In this document: one piece after another, positions 8,277 through 11,173 of the stretch | Layout: every line of letters starts with the position of its first letter | Numbering within the stretch: the first letter of the stretch is position 1 | DNA from: Klebsiella pneumoniae | GTDB lineage: Bacteria; Bacteroidota; Bacteroidia; Flavobacteriales; Flavobacteriaceae | Direction: 5' to 3' | Assembly: GCA_943325355.2 (NCBI GenBank) | Contig: CALPPA020000040.1 | Coordinates: 1-11,173 of the forward strand | DNA length: 11,173 bases | Position numbers and translations under genes: made by a program | The notes under the pieces: model-generated | What the model was told of the DNA's origin: nothing | What the model saw: the letters and a program-made list of their open reading frames with translations, nothing else | Databases searched by the model: none

Positions 8277-8284
8277 TATTTTTG
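8277..8284 (+). promoter_or_regulatory. Possible Bacteroidota -7 element upstream of the AsmA-like gene fragment
   Basis: TATTTTTG is an exact TANNTTTG match, 62 nt before the ATG of the short fragment at 8347, pointing away from the M13 promoter. No matching -33 element is seen. It may be a leftover promoter of a gene now broken, or a chance match in AT-rich DNA. Confidence 0.3.
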
Positions 8285-8346
8285 AGTTTAGGTTTAACGA
8301 TAAAAGAGTTTTTAATTATCCTTATGAAAATATAAAACTGAAAATA

Positions 8347-8445
8347 ATGGAAGAGTATTTTTACAAAGCCAAAAGACTTTTTACGTCAAAAGGATTTAAA
8401 AAAATCTTCAAAATAATTGATTTTTTCTTTCTTTTATTTTCATAA
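8347..8445 (+). pseudogene. Remnant of an AsmA-like gene 5' end (32 codons)
   Basis: An ORF of 32 codons whose residues 9-29 (KRLFTSKGFKKIF..., then FFFL) closely match residues 9-29 of the AsmA-like protein encoded at 9030 (KGIFSSKGFKKIF..., then FFFL). At DNA level, 40 of 42 bases agree over 8389-8430 versus 9072-9113. Upstream of the identical block, several codons differ while amino acids are kept (F, S and K positions), which suggests an old paralogous start rather than only a recent copy. The ORF stops within what would be the membrane anchor, so it cannot be a working AsmA protein. It could be a relic of a second AsmA-like gene, or a small membrane peptide in its own right. Too short for firm assignment. 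Confidence 0.5.
8389..8430 (+). repeat. Direct repeat copy 1 (in the AsmA-like remnant)
   Basis: This 42-bp stretch matches 9072-9113 at 40 of 42 positions, with the first 27 bases identical. The two copies are 683 bp apart in the same orientation and flank the HPF/RaiA gene. Both lie at the same codon phase in their reading frames, which points to shared coding ancestry. Confidence 0.85.
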
Positions 8446-8484
8446 AGTTTTACTAACGCTCCAATTTTTATAAAATAAACTTAT

Positions 8485-8492
8485 TATTTTTG
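8485..8492 (+). promoter_or_regulatory. Bacteroidota -7 promoter element for the HPF/RaiA gene
   Basis: TATTTTTG matches TANNTTTG exactly and ends 25 nt before ATG 8518, implying a leader of roughly 20 nt. No clear -33 TTTG is seen at the standard spacing. Confidence 0.55.
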
Positions 8493-8517
8493 AGAACAAT
8501 CAGTAAATTATTTACCT

Positions 8518-8832
8518 ATGAAAATACAATTTAATACAGACAAGAACATTGAAGGTCACGAAAGATTAGAAAAGTTTTTTACTTCAGAATTAGAAAAAGA
8601 GTTGGCGCGTTTTGATGACAAAGTGACTCGAATTGAGGTGCATCTTGGAGACGAAAATAGTGATAAAGGAGGAGATAATGACAAACGTTGTATGATTGAG
8701 GCTCGGCCAATTAAATTGCAACCTGTAGTGGTTACAGCCTTTGCCGATTCTATAGAGAAAGCATTTTTTCAGGCATCAGAAAAAATAAAAAAATCTTTAA
8801 ACACTGCATTCGATAAACAACAAATTCGCTAA
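8518..8832 (+). CDS. HPF/RaiA family ribosome-associated (hibernation) protein, short form
   Basis: A 104-aa protein of the HPF/RaiA (formerly sigma-54 modulation) family, which binds the 30S decoding region to silence or dimerise ribosomes in starvation or stationary phase. Seen: the beta-alpha-beta-beta-beta-alpha order of the family, with strand 1 IQFNTD (3-8), helix 1 about 12-32, strand 2 VTRIEVHLGDEN (36-47), an Asp/Gly-rich loop (48-56), strand 3 DKRCMIEARP (55-64), strand 4 PVVVTAFADS (69-78) and helix 2 SIEKAFFQASEKIKKSL (78-94). There is no C-terminal dimerisation domain, so this is a short form, comparable in length to E. coli HPF or YfiA. It is monocistronic, with its own promoter and a strong terminator. 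I cannot tell HPF-like from YfiA-like function by eye, so no symbol is given. Confidence 0.88.
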   Translation: MKIQFNTDKNIEGHERLEKFFTSELEKELARFDDKVTRIEVHLGDENSDKGGDNDKRCMIEARPIKLQPVVVTAFADSIEKAFFQASEKIKKSLNTAFDKQQIR

Positions 8833-8866
8833 TCGCTAGTTTAAAGGTTTTTAATTAATTCAACAG

Positions 8867-8908
8867 AAACAGTTTAGAAAGTTTTTCTTTTTAGACTGTT
8901 TTTTTTTA
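8867..8908 (+). terminator. Rho-independent terminator of the HPF/RaiA gene
   Basis: Arms 8867-8881 and 8887-8901 pair as a 15-bp stem (13 Watson-Crick pairs and two G-U wobbles; core AAACAG / CTGTTT) around a TTTTT loop. The stem runs directly into more T residues, giving a U-tract of about nine. It begins 34 nt after the stop codon and is a good plus-strand terminator. Confidence 0.88.
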
Positions 8909-9000
8909 TATGTCAATTTTATTTCAGGTCTTAATAATTCATTGGTATTCTTTTTAGATTAAGTATTCCTTGTGAAATATTTTTATTTATAAAAGAATAT

Positions 9001-9008
9001 TATCTTTA
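9001..9008 (+). promoter_or_regulatory. Possible -7 promoter element for the AsmA-like gene
   Basis: TATCTTTA matches TANNTTTG except for the last base, 21 nt before ATG 9030, the same distance as for the other genes here. The terminator after the HPF/RaiA gene makes a separate promoter likely. No good -33 element is seen. Confidence 0.35.
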
Positions 9009-9029
9009 GACTTCATAATTTTTAGTCAA

Positions 9030-11173
9030 ATGAAAAAGCTTTTCGATAAAATAAAGGGTATATTTTCTTCTAAAGGATTTAAAAAAATCTTCAAAATATT
9101 TGGTTTTTTCTTTTTAGGTCTGTTTGGATTAATCATTGTAAGCGCAATAGGATTGCGAATTTATTTCGAAAATCATAAAACAGAAATTGTCTCCAAAATC
9201 AACATCCAAATCAATGATAATATTCTAGGAGAAGCCAAAATTGGCGACATTGGATACAAGTTTTTAATAGGATTTCCGAATTTTACTTTAGTGCTAAAAG
9301 ATGTGGAATTGAAAGACAGCTTAATAGCCATTCATAAACGAACCCTACTAAAAGCTGGAGAAATTGAAGTGCGTTTGAATGTTTTAAAGCTGCTGAAAAA
9401 AGAAGTCGATGTTCCTAAAATCATAATTATCGATGCGAAAATTGATTTATTTAAAGACAAAAACGGAGTTAGTAATTCTACTATTTTCAAACCTAAAAAA
9501 AACAAAACAAAAAGCAAAACTACTACTTCCATAGATGAATTTGTCTTGAAGAATGTCAACTTTACTTCAGAAAATCAAAAAGGGAATAAACTTTTTAATT
9601 TTGAAATAAAATCCCTGAAAAGTAAAATTGATTACTCGGAGGATGGTTGGAAAACAGACATCATTCTAAAAACTTATGCCAAAAGTTTAGCTTTTAATAC
9701 CCAAAAAGGAAGTTTTGTAAAAGACAAAGAAATTGATGGAGACTTACTGGTTAAGTATTCTAAAACACAAAATAATATCAGTGTTGAAACAAAAGATTTA
9801 GAAATAGGAAAAGATTTGTTCAATATCTCAGCCCATTTCAACATTGATAAGGGCAGTTCTCCATTTGATATTGACATTCGAACCCAAATTAAATGGAGCA
9901 ATGCCTATAATTTATTGTCCAATAATATTAGCTCTAAACTCAACAAGTTTGATTTAAAAGTTCCACTCCAAGCCTCTTGTTTCATAAAAGGTGATATGAG
10001 CGTGAAAGGCGATCCTGAAATTGTGGTCACTGCCGTAATTAAAAAGGACGAATTGACAACATCGTATGGGGTTGTCAAGAATTGCAGTTTTAACGGTAGA
10101 TTTACAAATAATTATAAAAACGGACAAGGGATTAACGATGCCAATTCAGCTATTATCATCACTAATTTTAAAGGAGATTACAAAGAAATCCCACTTGATA
10201 TTCCAACATCAATTATCAACAATTTAGAGAAACCTGTTGCAACTGGCAAATTCAATTCGGAATATGACGTACCTAAACTAGGCAATTTTATTAATAAAGA
10301 ATTTATGGTTTTCTATGCAGGAAAAGCCAAGGTAGATCTTGATTTTAAAGTGGATATTGTTGATTTAAAATTGAACAAGCCTAAATTTACAGGAGCAATT
10401 ACTATTAAAAATGCGAGCTTCCTCCTGAAATCTAAAAATGTAAATTTCAAAAAAACAGATATTGAACTATCGTTTACAGAACAAGCTTTATTGATTAAAA
10501 AAATTAAATTCCAGAACAAAGTCAGCACCGTTTTGATGGAGGGAAGAGTGGATAACTTCCTCAATTTATATTATGATGCCCCAGAAAAAATGAATGTTAT
10601 CTGGAAAATTTATAGCCCCTATTTAGATGTCAAACAAATTGTTAGTGTATTAACACATCATTATCATCCGGGCGATTCAAAACCAAAATCAACTAATAAA
10701 TCATCAAATCAACTTCAAGAAGTACTACGAAAAGCGCAAGTTTCTATAGATATAAAAGTTGACAAATTGACTTATAGAAAAATGGTAGCCAAAGATTTTA
10801 AAGTAAGCGTAATTATGGCTAAGAAAGGTTTGTTTGTAAAAAATGTTACTATACAAGGTTCTACTGGCAGTAAATTGTTTATAAATGCTCAAGTGATTCC
10901 TCGAGGCAAATTGTTATTTTTTAAATCTAATATAAAAATAAATGATGGTAATATAGCTCGATTTTTGGGATCGTTTAATAATTTTGGAGTAAAATCCTTT
11001 TCTCCAAATGACATAAAAGGAACCCTTTCGCTTAAAACTTCTCTCTCAGGAATTTTAAATGAAGAGAGAGAATTAAATACTAATTCAATTGCTGGAGACG
11101 TTGCGTTTAATATAAAAAACGGAAGTTTATCTAATTTTGCGCCCATCATTAAAATAGGAAAAATAGCTTTCCC
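9030..11173 (+). CDS. AsmA-like family protein, 3' end outside the window
   Basis: An open frame of 714 codons with no stop, cut off by the window end. AsmA-like proteins are large envelope proteins anchored by one N-terminal membrane helix, with a long beta-rich groove; relatives in E. coli (TamB, YhdP, YdbH) are linked to phospholipid transport to the outer membrane. Seen: a basic N-terminus (KKLFDKIKG, then SKGFKKIFK to residue 22), a hydrophobic helix at about 24-42, then repeating beta-strand-like segments with alternating hydrophobic residues. Two low-complexity linkers occur, one Lys/Thr-rich (about 154-167) and one Ser/Lys/Asn-rich after HHYHPGD (543-549). Near the edge, IAGDVAFNIKNGSLSNFAP resembles the AsmA C-terminal region found in Bacteroidota members. 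ATG 9030 directly precedes the basic residues and membrane helix, as expected. The role is inferred from family resemblance; the substrate is unknown. Confidence 0.85.
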   Translation, partial: MKKLFDKIKGIFSSKGFKKIFKIFGFFFLGLFGLIIVSAIGLRIYFENHKTEIVSKINIQINDNILGEAKIGDIGYKFLIGFPNFTLVLKDVELKDSLIAIHKRTLLKAGEIEVRLNVLKLLKKEVDVPKIIIIDAKIDLFKDKNGVSNSTIFKPKKNKTKSKTTTSIDEFVLKNVNFTSENQKGNKLFNFEIKSLKSKIDYSEDGWKTDIILKTYAKSLAFNTQKGSFVKDKEIDGDLLVKYSKTQNNISVETKDLEIGKDLFNISAHFNIDKGSSPFDIDIRTQIKWSNAYNLLSNNISSKLNKFDLKVPLQASCFIKGDMSVKGDPEIVVTAVIKKDELTTSYGVVKNCSFNGRFTNNYKNGQGINDANSAIIITNFKGDYKEIPLDIPTSIINNLEKPVATGKFNSEYDVPKLGNFINKEFMVFYAGKAKVDLDFKVDIVDLKLNKPKFTGAITIKNASFLLKSKNVNFKKTDIELSFTEQALLIKKIKFQNKVSTVLMEGRVDNFLNLYYDAPEKMNVIWKIYSPYLDVKQIVSVLTHHYHPGDSKPKSTNKSSNQLQEVLRKAQVSIDIKVDKLTYRKMVAKDFKVSVIMAKKGLFVKNVTIQGSTGSKLFINAQVIPRGKLLFFKSNIKINDGNIARFLGSFNNFGVKSFSPNDIKGTLSLKTSLSGILNEERELNTNSIAGDVAFNIKNGSLSNFAPIIKIGKIAF
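9072..9113 (+). repeat. Direct repeat copy 2 (within the AsmA-like gene start)
   Basis: Second copy of the 42-bp direct repeat, covering codons 15-28 of the AsmA-like gene, the basic stretch and start of the membrane helix. It differs from copy 1 at two positions. Confidence 0.85.

Noticed and set aside
1..11173. CRISPR array, tRNA, rRNA, insertion sequence or phage genes
   Set aside because: I saw no regularly spaced repeats, cloverleaf, rRNA-like stretch, transposase or phage motif. The restriction-modification cassette has no flanking target duplications that I can see.

Overview
The window looks like a chromosomal segment of a low-GC Bacteroidota, most probably a Flavobacterium-type organism. 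Coding sequence is AT-rich. Several genes are preceded by the Bacteroidota -7 promoter element TANNTTTG (three good matches of the form TATTTTTG or TACTTTTG) with no strong Shine-Dalgarno sequence. The gene families (GH130 glycosidase, S9 prolyl oligopeptidase, M13 lipoprotein peptidase, HPF/RaiA, a large AsmA-like protein) are a typical flavobacterial set. This placement is inferred from composition, promoters and gene content, not from a marker gene.

Layout, left to right. 60-1526 (+): a GH130 family glycosidase or phosphorylase. 1635-3629 (+): a compact two-gene cassette that reads as a restriction-modification system, a 219-aa protein with a PD-(D/E)XK-like signature followed by a C5-cytosine DNA methyltransferase carrying an N-terminal helix-turn-helix. 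3630-3930: an AT-rich spacer ending in a promoter. 3931-6051 (+): an exported prolyl oligopeptidase. It converges on an M13 zinc metallopeptidase lipoprotein (6174-8207, -), with a strong bidirectional terminator between them. 8208-8517: a divergent regulatory region holding a small ORF that resembles the broken 5' end of the AsmA-like gene downstream. 8518-8832 (+): an HPF/RaiA ribosome hibernation protein with its own promoter and terminator. 9030 to the window end (+): an AsmA-like membrane-anchored protein, cut off by the window edge.

The most interesting part is the restriction-modification cassette. The two genes lie in the same reading frame, separated by one UAG codon. The methyltransferase has no ATG upstream of its first catalytic motif, so it must start at a non-ATG codon (TTG 2313 is best), by reinitiation, or by readthrough. 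A 7-bp inverted repeat sits directly upstream of the first gene, and the methyltransferase carries a MerR/excisionase-type HTH, so autoregulation by the methyltransferase is a testable idea. The second curiosity is a 42-bp near-identical direct repeat flanking the HPF gene, which marks a relic of an AsmA-like N-terminus. The rest is ordinary housekeeping and accessory sequence; I see no CRISPR array, tRNA, rRNA, IS element or prophage gene.
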